Shown here piece by piece: positions 50,398-59,069 of a stretch of DNA of 64,000 nt. The notes beneath the pieces were generated by a model that worked only from the letters and a program-made list of their open reading frames with translations, searched no databases and had not been told where the DNA came from. A program made the position numbers and the translations under genes. The stretch spans positions 9,106 through 73,105 of the forward strand of contig DJQA01000006.1 of the NCBI GenBank assembly GCA_002437495.1, in the 5' to 3' direction. Each line of letters opens with the position of its first letter. Positions within the stretch are counted from its first letter, which is position 1. This DNA is from Prevotellaceae bacterium UBA6398 (GTDB lineage Bacteria; Bacteroidota; Bacteroidia; Bacteroidales; Bacteroidaceae).

Positions 50398-52419
50398 TCA
50401 TTCCAAGGGGGCGCGGAAATTGCAGCCCTCTTTCCAGCGCGAGCAACCCAAGGCGGTTTTGCCGCGTATCACGGTGCCTTTTCCGCATAATGGGCAAATG
50501 TCGCCTTCTTTTACTGCGCTTTTGGCGGCAGCCGGCTTTGCGGTGCTTTTCACCTTTGGCTTGTGCTGTGCCGGGGCTTTGGCGGTTTTTGACTTGGAGG
50601 GTGGGGCAGTCCATGTTATGCGCCTTACGTTCTGCTCGGCAATCACCGAAGCCACAATTTGGCTCACCATCTTCTTTAGCTCGTCAATGAACTTTGTTGC
50701 GGAATATTCGCCGCGCTCTATCTCGCGCAGCTTTTTTTCCCACTGCCCTGTGAGCTCGGCACTTTTCAGCAGCCTTTCATGAATGGTGGCTATAAGCTCG
50801 CGCCCTGTGTCTGTGGGAAAAATCGACTTGCGTTGTTTAACTATGTACCTGCGGCGGAAAAGCGTTTCTATTATGGCGGCGCGTGTTGAAGGCCGTCCTA
50901 TTCCGTTTTCTTTCAACGCATCGCGCAGGGTATCGTCTTCAACGTTTTTCCCCGCAGTCTCCATTGCCCGCAGCAAAGTTGCCTCGGTAAACGGTTTTGG
51001 CGGTTGGGTGGTTTTTTTGGCAACCGATGGCTTGTGCGCACCGCTTTCACCTTTCACGAAATCGGGCAGTACAGTCTCGGGAACGTCTTTCTTGTTTTCC
51101 TCTTCGTCTTCATCGTTGCGCTTTTGCATAGGGAACACATTGCGCCATCCGGGAGATAAAATCTGCTTTCCCGTGGCTTTGAATTTTACATCTTCGCAAT
51201 GCCCGAGAATGGTTGTTGTGGAAAAAACGCAGTCGGGATAAAACGCCGCTATGAAATGGCGCGCCACGAGGTCGTAAACCTTAGCCTCGTCGGGGACGAG
51301 CGAATTTGCCTCCACCCCGGTGGGGATTATTGCGTGGTGGTCGGTTACCTTGGAAGAGTCGAAAAACTTCTTGCTTTTCTTCAACGCTTTGCCTCGCAGC
51401 GGCTGCAATATATCGGCATACTGCTTTAGAGAATTAAGAATTGCTTTGCATTTCGGGAAAATGTCATCGGAAAGATATGTGGTGTCAACACGCGGATATG
51501 TGGTAACGTGCTTCTCGTATAGGCTTTGCGCTATCTGCAAAGTTTTTTCGGCTGAAAAGGAAAATTTTTTGTTGCATTCCACCTGTAGCGACGTGAGGTC
51601 GAAAAGGCGCGGCGGGGCTTCCTTGCCCTCCTTGCGCGTTGTGTTGTCAACGGTGAAGTCTCTGCCCGTGATTTTGGCAAGAGCCGCCCGGGCTTTGTCC
51701 TCATCGCTGTAGCTGCCGCCTGTCGCCGTGAAAATCACCCCGCGATAGTTGGTTGTGAGAACCCAATAGGGCTGCGGCACAAAGTTGTCTATTTCGTTTT
51801 GGCGGTTCACAATCATGGCCAGCGTGGGAGTTTGCACCCTGCCAACCGAAAGCGGCTGTGCGCCGCGCTCTTGCGAGCCGAATTTCAAAGTGTAAAGGCG
51901 TGTGGCGTTAATGCCCAGAAGCCAGTCGCCTATTGCGCGGCAAAGCCCCGCCTCGTAAAGGTTCTTGTATTCCGCCGAGTCTTTAAGCGAGTTGAAGCCA
52001 TCGCGTATGCTCTCCTCTGTTAGCGAAGAAATCCACAGGCGTTCAACGGCGCACTTTGCGCCCGACATTTGCAGCACCCATCGTTGTATAAGCTCGCCTT
52101 CTTGCCCGGCATCGCCGCAGTTTATTATCTTGTCCGCCTTCAGAAAAAGCTCTTTTATAACCTTGAACTGCTTTGCCACCCCGCGGTCTTTTTTTAGGCG
52201 TATGCCAAAGCGCGGCGGCACAATGGGCAGGGCTGCAAGGCTCCACCTGTGCCAAGGCTCGTAATAATCCTCGGGGTATTTCAATTCGCAAAGATGACCG
52301 AAAGTCCACGTAACCCGGTATCCGTTTCCCTCTATATAACCATCGTGGTGCTCGGTGGCCCCGAGCACCTGTGCTATGTCGCGTGCCACACTCGGCTTTT
52401 CGGCTATGCAGACTATCAT
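50398..52419 (-). CDS. topB: DNA topoisomerase III (type IA)
   Basis: The 673-residue enzyme passes single strands through a transient break and helps resolve recombination and replication intermediates. The Toprim domain (VCIAEKPSVARDIAQVLG, NCGDAGQEGELI), the SVGRVQTPTL motif and the active-site Tyr region TYPRVDTTYL are present. The end has a Lys/Ala/Pro-rich linker and a four-Cys zinc ribbon (CPLCGKGTVIRGKTALGCSR). It starts 2 bp after the ABC ATPase gene and is probably co-transcribed with it. Confidence 0.95.
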   Translation of the reverse strand: MIVCIAEKPSVARDIAQVLGATEHHDGYIEGNGYRVTWTFGHLCELKYPEDYYEPWHRWSLAALPIVPPRFGIRLKKDRGVAKQFKVIKELFLKADKIINCGDAGQEGELIQRWVLQMSGAKCAVERLWISSLTEESIRDGFNSLKDSAEYKNLYEAGLCRAIGDWLLGINATRLYTLKFGSQERGAQPLSVGRVQTPTLAMIVNRQNEIDNFVPQPYWVLTTNYRGVIFTATGGSYSDEDKARAALAKITGRDFTVDNTTRKEGKEAPPRLFDLTSLQVECNKKFSFSAEKTLQIAQSLYEKHVTTYPRVDTTYLSDDIFPKCKAILNSLKQYADILQPLRGKALKKSKKFFDSSKVTDHHAIIPTGVEANSLVPDEAKVYDLVARHFIAAFYPDCVFSTTTILGHCEDVKFKATGKQILSPGWRNVFPMQKRNDEDEEENKKDVPETVLPDFVKGESGAHKPSVAKKTTQPPKPFTEATLLRAMETAGKNVEDDTLRDALKENGIGRPSTRAAIIETLFRRRYIVKQRKSIFPTDTGRELIATIHERLLKSAELTGQWEKKLREIERGEYSATKFIDELKKMVSQIVASVIAEQNVRRITWTAPPSKSKTAKAPAQHKPKVKSTAKPAAAKSAVKEGDICPLCGKGTVIRGKTALGCSRWKEGCNFRAPLE

Positions 52420-52421
52420 CG

Positions 52422-53213
52422 TTAATTGTCAAGAAATATGGAATAACTCATTTCATCGCGGTTGAAATCCACTCCGGGCTGTTTGAAAAAAACATCGAGC
52501 GCACCGGCTGCCGCAAGCTCTCTCGGACTTCCGCACACGGGCTTTGTTCCCCTTTGCAAAACCCACAGAATGTCGGCGGCATGGAACGCCATGTACAGGT
52601 CGTGGGTTGCCGCCAAAACCGTTTTGCCGTTTTCCTTGGCAAGTCCCCGCAGCAGTCTGAACGTTTCCAACTTGCTTTCAAAATCAAGGAAAGCCGTCGG
52701 CTCGTCAAGTAATATTATGGGAGTTTTTTGTGCAAGCGTTTTGGCTATCATAGCCTTTTGCTGTTCGCCATCGCTGAGCGAGGAAATCTTCCTTGTGCGC
52801 ATATTTTTCATGCCGGTACGAGCGAGCGCATTCTCTACTATCTCGCGGTCGGCAACTGAAAGTTTTCCCATAAAACCGGTATAGGGTATTCTGCCAAGAG
52901 ACACTAGTTCCTCCACAGTCATTTGCGCGCTGAAAGCCTGCCGTTCCGTCAGCACAATGCCCGCCACACGCGCCAATTCCTGCCGTGAACACAGGGCGAT
53001 GTCCCTGCCAAGCATATAAATATGGCCGGAGAGCGGCGGCTGAAGCCCTGCCAAAGTGCGCAGTAGCGTTGACTTGCCCGCGCCGTTCGTGCCCAAAACG
53101 CAGGTGAAAGACCCGGCGGGCAAAGAGGCGGAGAACTTCTTTGTTACGCAAGCCCCGGCGTTACGGCTGTAGGCGGTGGCTATGTTGTCGAGCTTTACGG
53201 TGTTTTCAATCAC
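52422..53213 (-). CDS. ABC transporter ATPase, iron-siderophore/cobalamin (FecE/BtuD) type
   Basis: From a GTG at 53213 (MIENTVKLDNIATAYSRNAG) the protein has 263 residues. It has Walker A GTNGAGKST, signature LSDGEQQKAMIAKTLAQ, Walker B PIILLDEPTAFLD and the switch His in ATHDLYMAF. The closest types are FecE/BtuD ATPases that drive uptake of iron chelates or B12, but no permease or binding protein gene is adjacent. The start is uncertain: the promoter-like TATCTTTG at 53219-53226 would place the transcript start at or next to this GTG, while the next Met lies beyond Walker A. Confidence 0.85.
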   Translation of the reverse strand: MIENTVKLDNIATAYSRNAGACVTKKFSASLPAGSFTCVLGTNGAGKSTLLRTLAGLQPPLSGHIYMLGRDIALCSRQELARVAGIVLTERQAFSAQMTVEELVSLGRIPYTGFMGKLSVADREIVENALARTGMKNMRTRKISSLSDGEQQKAMIAKTLAQKTPIILLDEPTAFLDFESKLETFRLLRGLAKENGKTVLAATHDLYMAFHAADILWVLQRGTKPVCGSPRELAAAGALDVFFKQPGVDFNRDEMSYSIFLDN

Positions 53214-53218
53214 GAGTG

Positions 53219-53226
53219 CAAAGATA
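53219..53226 (-). promoter_or_regulatory. Bacteroidetes -7 element immediately before the ABC ATPase GTG
   Basis: TATCTTTG followed by C on the reverse strand ends 5 bp before the GTG at 53213, implying an mRNA with almost no leader. Confidence 0.5.
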
Positions 53227-53276
53227 CGAAGTTTTAATATTCTTGCAGATGTGGCGGGCGATAAGCAAAAATCGCG

Positions 53277-53284
53277 TAACTTTG
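53277..53284 (+). promoter_or_regulatory. Bacteroidetes -7 element for the S9 peptidase gene
   Basis: TAACTTTG followed by C, 57 bp before the ATG at 53342, in the short divergent gap with the ABC ATPase gene. Confidence 0.65.
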
Positions 53285-53341
53285 CTAACAAACAATTTGG
53301 CAAATACTTGCATGTAGCGGTAATTGCAAAAAATCGTCATA

Positions 53342-55603
53342 ATGAAGAAAAAAATAAATTTCAAACAGGTGCTGCCCATAATAGTGGCACTGCCTGCGTT
53401 GTCGGTATGCGCCCAGGGAAAGATAGATGACTACAATCGTGCATACAAGGCGCAGCGGTTGTTCTCGGCGAAAAATGTGTATTATGGTAATGTAAAGGCA
53501 ACGTGGCTAAATAGCGCGCCGGCGTTTTGGTATGTGCGCAACACTCCCAACGGACCAAGGTATGTGCTGGTGGATGCTGCGGCAAAGAAACGGCAGCTGC
53601 TTTTCGACCACGCAGACCTTGCCGGAAAACTTAAAGGCTTAGCCGGCGCAGACATAAGTCCCGATTCGATTTACTTGAACGGCCTGCGCATTACCGGCAA
53701 AGGAGACACTCTGAGGTTTTCACTCTCGGGGAAAAACTGGGAATATCTGCCTGCAAAGAGTACACTTATAGATAAGGGAATGATTAAACCACGGCGTGCG
53801 GGGGAACAGCGCCATTGGATGGTTGTGGACGATGAGAAGGGCGGCGGTCCGGTAATATCGCCCGACGGCACAAAGGAGGCGTTTATAAAGAACTCGAACG
53901 TTTATGTCAGAGATACAAGAAGCGGAAAGGAAAGGCAGCTGAGCATTGACGGCACAGATGGCAATTATTACTCATCGTGGATAAAATGGAGTCCGGACGG
54001 AAAGAAAGTGGCGGCGTGCAAGATTCGCCCTGCGCAAAAAAGGTATGTGTACTACGTAGAGTCGTCGCCCGCAGACAGGTTGCAGCCGAAGCTGCACAAA
54101 CAGGAATACGCCAAGCCGGGGGATGAGCTGAGATTCAAAGTACCCTGCGTGTTCAATGTCGAGACAGGAGAGGCCGTGATACCGTCAACCGAACTTTTCG
54201 CCGAGCAGTACGATTTGTCCGCCCCCGAATGGAACGGTGACGGAAGTGCAATCACGTTCGAATATAACCAACGCGGGCACAAGGTGTATCGCGTACTCGA
54301 GCTTTCGTGCAATACAGGGAAGGTGCGTACGCTTATTGAAGAGACTTCTGACAAATATGTGAATTATACTCGCCACTTCAGGCACGACACATCCGATGGC
54401 AAGCGCATTATATGGATGAGCGAACGCGACAATTGGAACCACCTTTATATGTACGACCGTGTCAAGGGCAGGCCGATACGCCAGATAACAAAAGGTGAAT
54501 GGTATGTTAGGGAAGTTGTGAAAGTTGACGAGGGCAATGGCAAAATATATTTTTCGGCCAACGGTGTTAACACAGACGAAGACCCTTACAATATAAGGTA
54601 TTACAGTATAGATTTCGATGGGAGAAACATGACGGACCTCACGCCGTCAAAGGGTAACCATGCTGCTACTTTTTCGCCCGACATGAAATACCTTGTAGAT
54701 GTTGTTTCGTCGCCTTCAGTTGCTCCGGTGGCAACATTGAGAAGTGCTGTGGACGGAAAAGAGATAATGCCCTTGGAAAAGGCGGATATGGGCAAACTAA
54801 CGGAGAACGGATGGCGTGCGCCCGAAGTTTTTGCAGCTCCCGGACGCGATGGGAAAACTATGATGTGGGGCGTTATACAGCGTCCGTCGAATTTTGACCC
54901 GTCAAAGAAATATCCGGTGATTGAATACATATATCAGGGACCGGGCGACCAATATGTTCCAAAATCGTTCATGGCCTACAACCACTGGCTTACGCCGATG
55001 GCGGAACTCGGCTTTATCGTTGTTATGGTTGACGGAATGTCAACCTCTTTTAGGAGTCGCGAGTTTGAGAATGTTTGCTATAAGAACCTTAAAGATGCCG
55101 GCTTGCCCGACCATATTGCATGGATAAAGCACGCCGCGTTGAAATATCCCGAAATGGACTTGGAGCGTCTTGGCATCTATGGCTGCTCGGCCGGAGGACA
55201 GGAGTCGGCGAATGCGTTGCTGCGTTACCCGGATTTTTATAAGGCCGCCTATTCCGCGTGTGGCTGCCACGACAACCGTATGGACAAAATATGGTGGAAC
55301 GAGCTTTGGATGGGATATCCGGTTGACAAAAGTTATGAGGAATGCTCAAACGTGGTAAACGCACACCTTTTGAAACGCCCGCTCATGCTTGTGGTAGGAG
55401 AACTCGATGACAATGTCGATCCGGCATCGACCATGCAGTTTGCCAACGCACTGATAAAGGCGAACAAGCCGTTTGAATTAGTGGTTGTGCCGGGGGCGCA
55501 CCACACAATGGGTGAGCGATACGGCGACCACAAACGCTACGACTTTTTTGTGAGGCACCTGATGGGAGTGCAGCCGCCGGCATGGGAGGATATTGAATAT
55601 TGA
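53342..55603 (+). CDS. Exported dipeptidyl-peptidase IV-like S9 serine peptidase
   Basis: From the ATG at 53342 (MKKKINFKQVLPIIVALPAL) the protein has 753 residues with a signal peptide. The TTG 18 bp upstream is rejected because it adds nothing conserved. Residues about 90-480 form a beta-propeller (DPP4_N; VISPDGTKEAFIKNSNVYVR and similar blades). The C-terminal alpha/beta-hydrolase has Ser616 in YGCSAGGQES, Asp near 690 in GELDDNVDP and His near 720 in GAHHTMG. Classical DPP-IV has GWSYGG at the nucleophile; this enzyme has GCSAGG, so its substrate preference may differ. It is a single gene whose stop is followed by the hairpin array copy 8. Confidence 0.9.
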   Translation: MKKKINFKQVLPIIVALPALSVCAQGKIDDYNRAYKAQRLFSAKNVYYGNVKATWLNSAPAFWYVRNTPNGPRYVLVDAAAKKRQLLFDHADLAGKLKGLAGADISPDSIYLNGLRITGKGDTLRFSLSGKNWEYLPAKSTLIDKGMIKPRRAGEQRHWMVVDDEKGGGPVISPDGTKEAFIKNSNVYVRDTRSGKERQLSIDGTDGNYYSSWIKWSPDGKKVAACKIRPAQKRYVYYVESSPADRLQPKLHKQEYAKPGDELRFKVPCVFNVETGEAVIPSTELFAEQYDLSAPEWNGDGSAITFEYNQRGHKVYRVLELSCNTGKVRTLIEETSDKYVNYTRHFRHDTSDGKRIIWMSERDNWNHLYMYDRVKGRPIRQITKGEWYVREVVKVDEGNGKIYFSANGVNTDEDPYNIRYYSIDFDGRNMTDLTPSKGNHAATFSPDMKYLVDVVSSPSVAPVATLRSAVDGKEIMPLEKADMGKLTENGWRAPEVFAAPGRDGKTMMWGVIQRPSNFDPSKKYPVIEYIYQGPGDQYVPKSFMAYNHWLTPMAELGFIVVMVDGMSTSFRSREFENVCYKNLKDAGLPDHIAWIKHAALKYPEMDLERLGIYGCSAGGQESANALLRYPDFYKAAYSACGCHDNRMDKIWWNELWMGYPVDKSYEECSNVVNAHLLKRPLMLVVGELDDNVDPASTMQFANALIKANKPFELVVVPGAHHTMGERYGDHKRYDFFVRHLMGVQPPAWEDIEY

Positions 55604-55631
55604 GAGTTGCGAAAATTATATTTGAGATAGA

Positions 55632-55677
55632 AAAAATTATGTCTGATGTAGTTTAAAATACATCAGACATAATTTTT
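55632..55677. repeat. 21-bp-unit array, copy 8, forming a perfect terminator-like hairpin
   Basis: Two units in inverted arrangement give a perfect 19-bp stem (55632-55650 with 55659-55677) with an 8-nt loop and terminal T5. It lies 28 bp after the S9 peptidase stop, so it probably terminates that transcript. A further degenerate unit precedes it. The rest of the convergent gap 55604-55912 has only the hairpin at 55894. Confidence 0.8.
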
Positions 55678-55893
55678 GCCGTTTATAACGTATGGAAAAA
55701 CAATTCGTTATAAAGAACGTTTTTTGCTTGGTTGTTTCTGCTAAACTCGGGATGTTGCGCAGATTTTATGGCAATTGCCGATTTTATTAAGAACCGGGCG
55801 CGTAAGTTTAAAAAGCCGGGCGAATGGCATAGGTAACTTTCCGTGTTTCAATAACAAACCATTCGGATATACGGCTGTTGGTGAAGGGTAAAA

Positions 55894-55910
55894 TCCCCGC
55901 TTTTCGGGGA
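55894..55910 (-). terminator. Small hairpin after the FAD oxidoreductase gene
   Basis: TCCCCG (55894-55899) and CGGGGA (55905-55910) pair around a short CTTTT loop, directly next to the reverse gene's stop at 55913. It is a weak terminator candidate. Confidence 0.5.
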
Positions 55911-55912
55911 AC

Positions 55913-57751
55913 TTATTTACTTTTGGGCCTTATGATACAGTTGTAATTTTGGTTGTTTGGCACGTTCTTTTTTCCTATTCCCTTTTGCATCAGCACTTTC
56001 AGTTCGGCGAGATGGCTGCGATAAACCCCTCGCGGAAGCACGCCGTATTTTTTGCACAGGCTTGCTGCTATGCCCACAACTTCGCCTTGCATTCCCGTGG
56101 TGCGCATTACGCGGGTTGTGCCCAAAGCCACATGGGTAACACTGATGTTGCGCCCCGCCATGAAAAGGTTGTTTACATTGCGCGAATACAGGCAACGGTA
56201 TGGCACATCGTAGGGCTCTTTTAGAAAATGGTGGCTTGTAGTCGCCTTGAACTCGCGCCCCGGAAATTTGGCATGGTTCTTTGGGTCGGGAAAATGCAGG
56301 TCTATGCCCCATGTGGTAGCAAAGGAAGCATCTTCGTGGTACACGTTTTTCTGAACATCGTCCTCTTTCAGAATATAATCGCCCATCAGGCGGCGCGACT
56401 CTCGTTTACCTGCGACATATGCCACCCAGCCTAATTTTCTGTTGGAATACTTAGCCTTTTTTGCCGAATGGTTTTTGAGCCAGCTCCAATTTGCGTAAAC
56501 CGTCAGCATGCCGTAATCGCGTATCTGCTCGGCTTGGGTTATTTGGTTGCGGTTCATGCCGGTTTCCCAAGTCCATTCGCCCATCATAACTTGCTCGCAG
56601 TTGGAATCGTTGAAGTTCATGCCGTAATTGAATTCGGGGAATTTTTCTTTCCCTTCGACAGAATACCATTGCACCGAAGCTCCCATTGTGGTAGTGTCGG
56701 GAACATCGGGGGCGTAGCTTTCGTGAAACTCGTCCTTACCCTCACGCCCCATACGCCAGTCTGCCCCGGCAAGAAACCCCACGGTTCCATCGCCCGTGCA
56801 GTCGGCAAAAAGCGGGGCTGAAAGAACCACCTTGTTTCCACTTTCTATATTCTGTGCCGAAACCGATGATATGTTTTCGCCGTTCATAGACACAGCGTAA
56901 GCGTGATAGCATGGGAAAAGCGTTATATTCTTCTCTGCTTTCAGAAAGTTTTCTTTTTTCGAATCCTCATAAACTGCCGCCGGTTGTGCGTTGCCGCCTC
57001 TTCCCGGTCCGAACTCGCGTATAATTCGACCAAGCCCCTTGTTAGCCCCCATTTCTATGTTTCCGCCTAAATGCACACGCACTTCGGAGCTGTTGTTTCC
57101 GCCCCAAACGGGACGGTTGTTAACAAGGGCAACTTTCATCCCCAGTCTTGCTGCGGTGGCAGCGGCGCACATTCCCGCAATACCCCCGCCCACAACCACA
57201 AAGTCAAACTTGTGGTAAGACGTGTTGTGTGGATTTATCTTTTCGCGCCATTCCCGGGTATCGCCGCTTGGAGGCACGTCTCCTTTTACGTTTGTAATAT
57301 AAATGGCATCGCAGCGTCCGTCAAACCCGGTTCGGTCTCTCAGTGCTACTTTCTGCATACCGTTTTTCAACTTAACCTTTCCCACAGGCTGCCATGTCCA
57401 CGCAGTGCCGGTGTTGCCTGCCGTGCCGATGTTTTTGTCGTTCACTGCCACGGTGAAAGCTCCCGGTCCTTTGCCGCTATACCAAGGTGAAGTCCAATTG
57501 TAGGTGCGCACATATACGGTGTAGGTTCCCGCCTTGCGAATTTCAAATTGCGTTGAAGCATCTTTAACCGGTGTTCCCATGCCGTGGGCTATGAGATAAG
57601 GCGAATGCATAATGTCCATAAACTGTTGGTCGGTTTTCCATCCGCCCTTGTTTGCGAACGATTCCGCTTCAATCAGTATGCTGTCGGCATAAACACACAT
57701 GCACGCAGCAAGCGTAGAGAACGCTGCAAGAAAAATTCGTATAGATCTCAT
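55913..57751 (-). CDS. Exported FAD-dependent oxidoreductase with N-terminal carbohydrate-binding-like domain
   Basis: The 612-residue protein has a signal peptide (ending near YADS, residue 22) and a beta-sandwich of about 135 residues resembling CBM35/golvesin-like modules (IRKAGTYTVYVRTYNWTSPW). The FAD domain follows, with VVVGGGIAG at residues 185-193 and a PF12831-type body (WGGNNSSEVRVHLGGNIEMG, FADCTGDGTVGFLAGADWRMG, FMAGRNISVTHVALGTTRVM). Such enzymes are common in Bacteroidetes glycan loci, where they are often mislabelled xanthan lyase. Oxidation of a sugar or glycoside is plausible, but the substrate is unknown. The gene stands alone, with a promoter at 57808-57815. Confidence 0.8.
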   Translation of the reverse strand: MRSIRIFLAAFSTLAACMCVYADSILIEAESFANKGGWKTDQQFMDIMHSPYLIAHGMGTPVKDASTQFEIRKAGTYTVYVRTYNWTSPWYSGKGPGAFTVAVNDKNIGTAGNTGTAWTWQPVGKVKLKNGMQKVALRDRTGFDGRCDAIYITNVKGDVPPSGDTREWREKINPHNTSYHKFDFVVVGGGIAGMCAAATAARLGMKVALVNNRPVWGGNNSSEVRVHLGGNIEMGANKGLGRIIREFGPGRGGNAQPAAVYEDSKKENFLKAEKNITLFPCYHAYAVSMNGENISSVSAQNIESGNKVVLSAPLFADCTGDGTVGFLAGADWRMGREGKDEFHESYAPDVPDTTTMGASVQWYSVEGKEKFPEFNYGMNFNDSNCEQVMMGEWTWETGMNRNQITQAEQIRDYGMLTVYANWSWLKNHSAKKAKYSNRKLGWVAYVAGKRESRRLMGDYILKEDDVQKNVYHEDASFATTWGIDLHFPDPKNHAKFPGREFKATTSHHFLKEPYDVPYRCLYSRNVNNLFMAGRNISVTHVALGTTRVMRTTGMQGEVVGIAASLCKKYGVLPRGVYRSHLAELKVLMQKGIGKKNVPNNQNYNCIIRPKSK

Positions 57752-57807
57752 ATTCTTTATTGTTTGAAAGCAGCCATATAATGTAAGGCTGAAGAGGTGA
57801 TATGTCG

Positions 57808-57815
57808 CAAATTTA
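57808..57815 (-). promoter_or_regulatory. Bacteroidetes -7 element for the FAD oxidoreductase gene
   Basis: TAAATTTG followed by C on the reverse strand, 56 bp upstream of the ATG at 57751. Confidence 0.6.
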
Positions 57816-57850
57816 CTGTTTTTGTGCCATATATACAGTGGAATATATAC

Positions 57851-57898
57851 AAAAACGAGTCCTCCGCACAGAATTCAGTGCGGAGGACTCGTTTTTTT
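57851..57898. terminator. Strong intrinsic terminator downstream of rpoD
   Basis: A 19-bp perfect stem (57851-57869 with 57878-57896) has A5/T5 ends and an 8-nt loop. It lies 25 bp beyond the rpoD stop and would insulate the FAD oxidoreductase promoter from rpoD transcription. It can work in both directions. Confidence 0.88.
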
Positions 57899-57922
57899 GT
57901 TGCTTTCTTAATTTGCGCGGCT

Positions 57923-58783
57923 TTATCCCAGATACTTTGTCAGGATATTTATGTTATCGTCATCGCGCAAGCGCCTAAGGGCGCGTTCTTTAATCTGGCG
58001 CACACGCTCGCGCGTCAGGTTCAGTGAGTTTGCCACTTCTTCAGCGGTCATTTCGTTGCATCCTATGCCGAACAGCATTTTAAGCACCTCTTGCTCGCGT
58101 GGTGAAAGTGTGCTCAGCGCCGCGTCAAGATCTTTCGACAGCGATTCGCGCTCCATGTTGTTGTCTGTTCCCGGGGCGTCATCATCGGTCATAATGTCGA
58201 TGAGCGAGTTGGAGTCATCGTCTTGAAACGGTGCGTCAACCGAAACCTTTTTGCCGTTTGTGCCAAGAGCCTCTCTGACTTTGGCTTCATCGGTGTCGAG
58301 TATATCGGCAAGCTCCTGCACGGATGGACGACGTTCGTTGGCCTGTTCGAAATTCACAATAGCCTTTGCAAGTTTGCTTTGGAAGCCAACTTGATTAAGT
58401 GGCATGCGCACAATGCGGCTCTGCTCTGAAATTGCCTGCAGAATGCTTTGGCGTATCCACCACACGGCGTAAGAGATGAACTTGAAGCCACGGGTCTCGT
58501 CAAACTTTTGCGCCGCCTTTATAAGACCGAGGTTTCCCTCGTCTATAAGGTCGTTGAGCGCGAGCCCTTGGTTTTGATACTGTTTTGCGACGCTCACAAC
58601 AAATCGCAGGTTTGCGCGTGCAAGCTTGTCAAGAGCCTTGCGGTCTCCTTTATGAATTCTTTGTGCGAGCTCAACCTCTTCGTCTGTAGAGATTAACTCC
58701 TCGCGTCCGATTTCCACAAGATACTTGTCAAGCGCGGCGTTCTGCCGGTTTGTGATGCTTTTGTTTATTTTTAGTTGTCTCAT
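57923..58783 (-). CDS. rpoD: Primary RNA polymerase sigma factor (Bacteroidetes short RpoD)
   Basis: From the ATG at 58783 (MRQLKINKSITNRQNAALDK) the protein has 286 residues. It lacks the long region 1.1 and non-conserved region of enterobacterial sigma70, as is usual for Bacteroidetes. Region 2 (NLRFVVSVAKQYQNQGLALN, FISYAVWWIRQSILQAI), region 3 and region 4 (EEVANSLNLTRERVRQIKE) are intact. It should recognise the TTTG/TAnnTTTG promoters seen throughout this window, including its own at 58801-58808. The longer frame upstream crosses that promoter and is rejected. Confidence 0.96.
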   Translation of the reverse strand: MRQLKINKSITNRQNAALDKYLVEIGREELISTDEEVELAQRIHKGDRKALDKLARANLRFVVSVAKQYQNQGLALNDLIDEGNLGLIKAAQKFDETRGFKFISYAVWWIRQSILQAISEQSRIVRMPLNQVGFQSKLAKAIVNFEQANERRPSVQELADILDTDEAKVREALGTNGKKVSVDAPFQDDDSNSLIDIMTDDDAPGTDNNMERESLSKDLDAALSTLSPREQEVLKMLFGIGCNEMTAEEVANSLNLTRERVRQIKERALRRLRDDDNINILTKYLG

Positions 58784-58800
58784 AATATTCCAAAAGTGCG

Positions 58801-58831
58801 CAAAAATACGCCTTAATTTTGATATAACCAA
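58801..58831 (-). promoter_or_regulatory. rpoD promoter
   Basis: On the reverse strand TTG (58829-58831), a 20-nt spacer and TATTTTTG (58801-58808) followed by C. The left end of the IS-derived element lies 50 bp further upstream. Confidence 0.6.
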
Positions 58832-58993
58832 GAGTAATGCGAACTTTTTTGCAAAATATTTTGTGGTACATGTGTTTTTTTTATTGCTGTCCGCTAGAAG
58901 TTTTCGGTCGATATAAAACCAGGGCCGGATTTCTCGCATGGAATTCAGTCCTTTCGGTTACTTTTGTTTTTACAAAACATAACCACAGCAACC

Positions 58994-59029
58994 ATGAACA
59001 AAAGTACGCATTTTAGCGGACAGCAATAA
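58994..59029 (+). pseudogene. Transposase start relic (11 codons)
   Basis: The frame MNKSTHFSGQQ is preceded by a promoter and an A/C-rich leader and ends in TAATAA. The last codons (59014-59029) are at the same time a complete copy of the right inverted repeat. This fits an internal deletion that joined the start of a transposase gene to an element end. Confidence 0.6.
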
Positions 59030-59069
59030 TAAACAGTCAAAGCCATGTCAACCAACAAATAGCGCCGCC

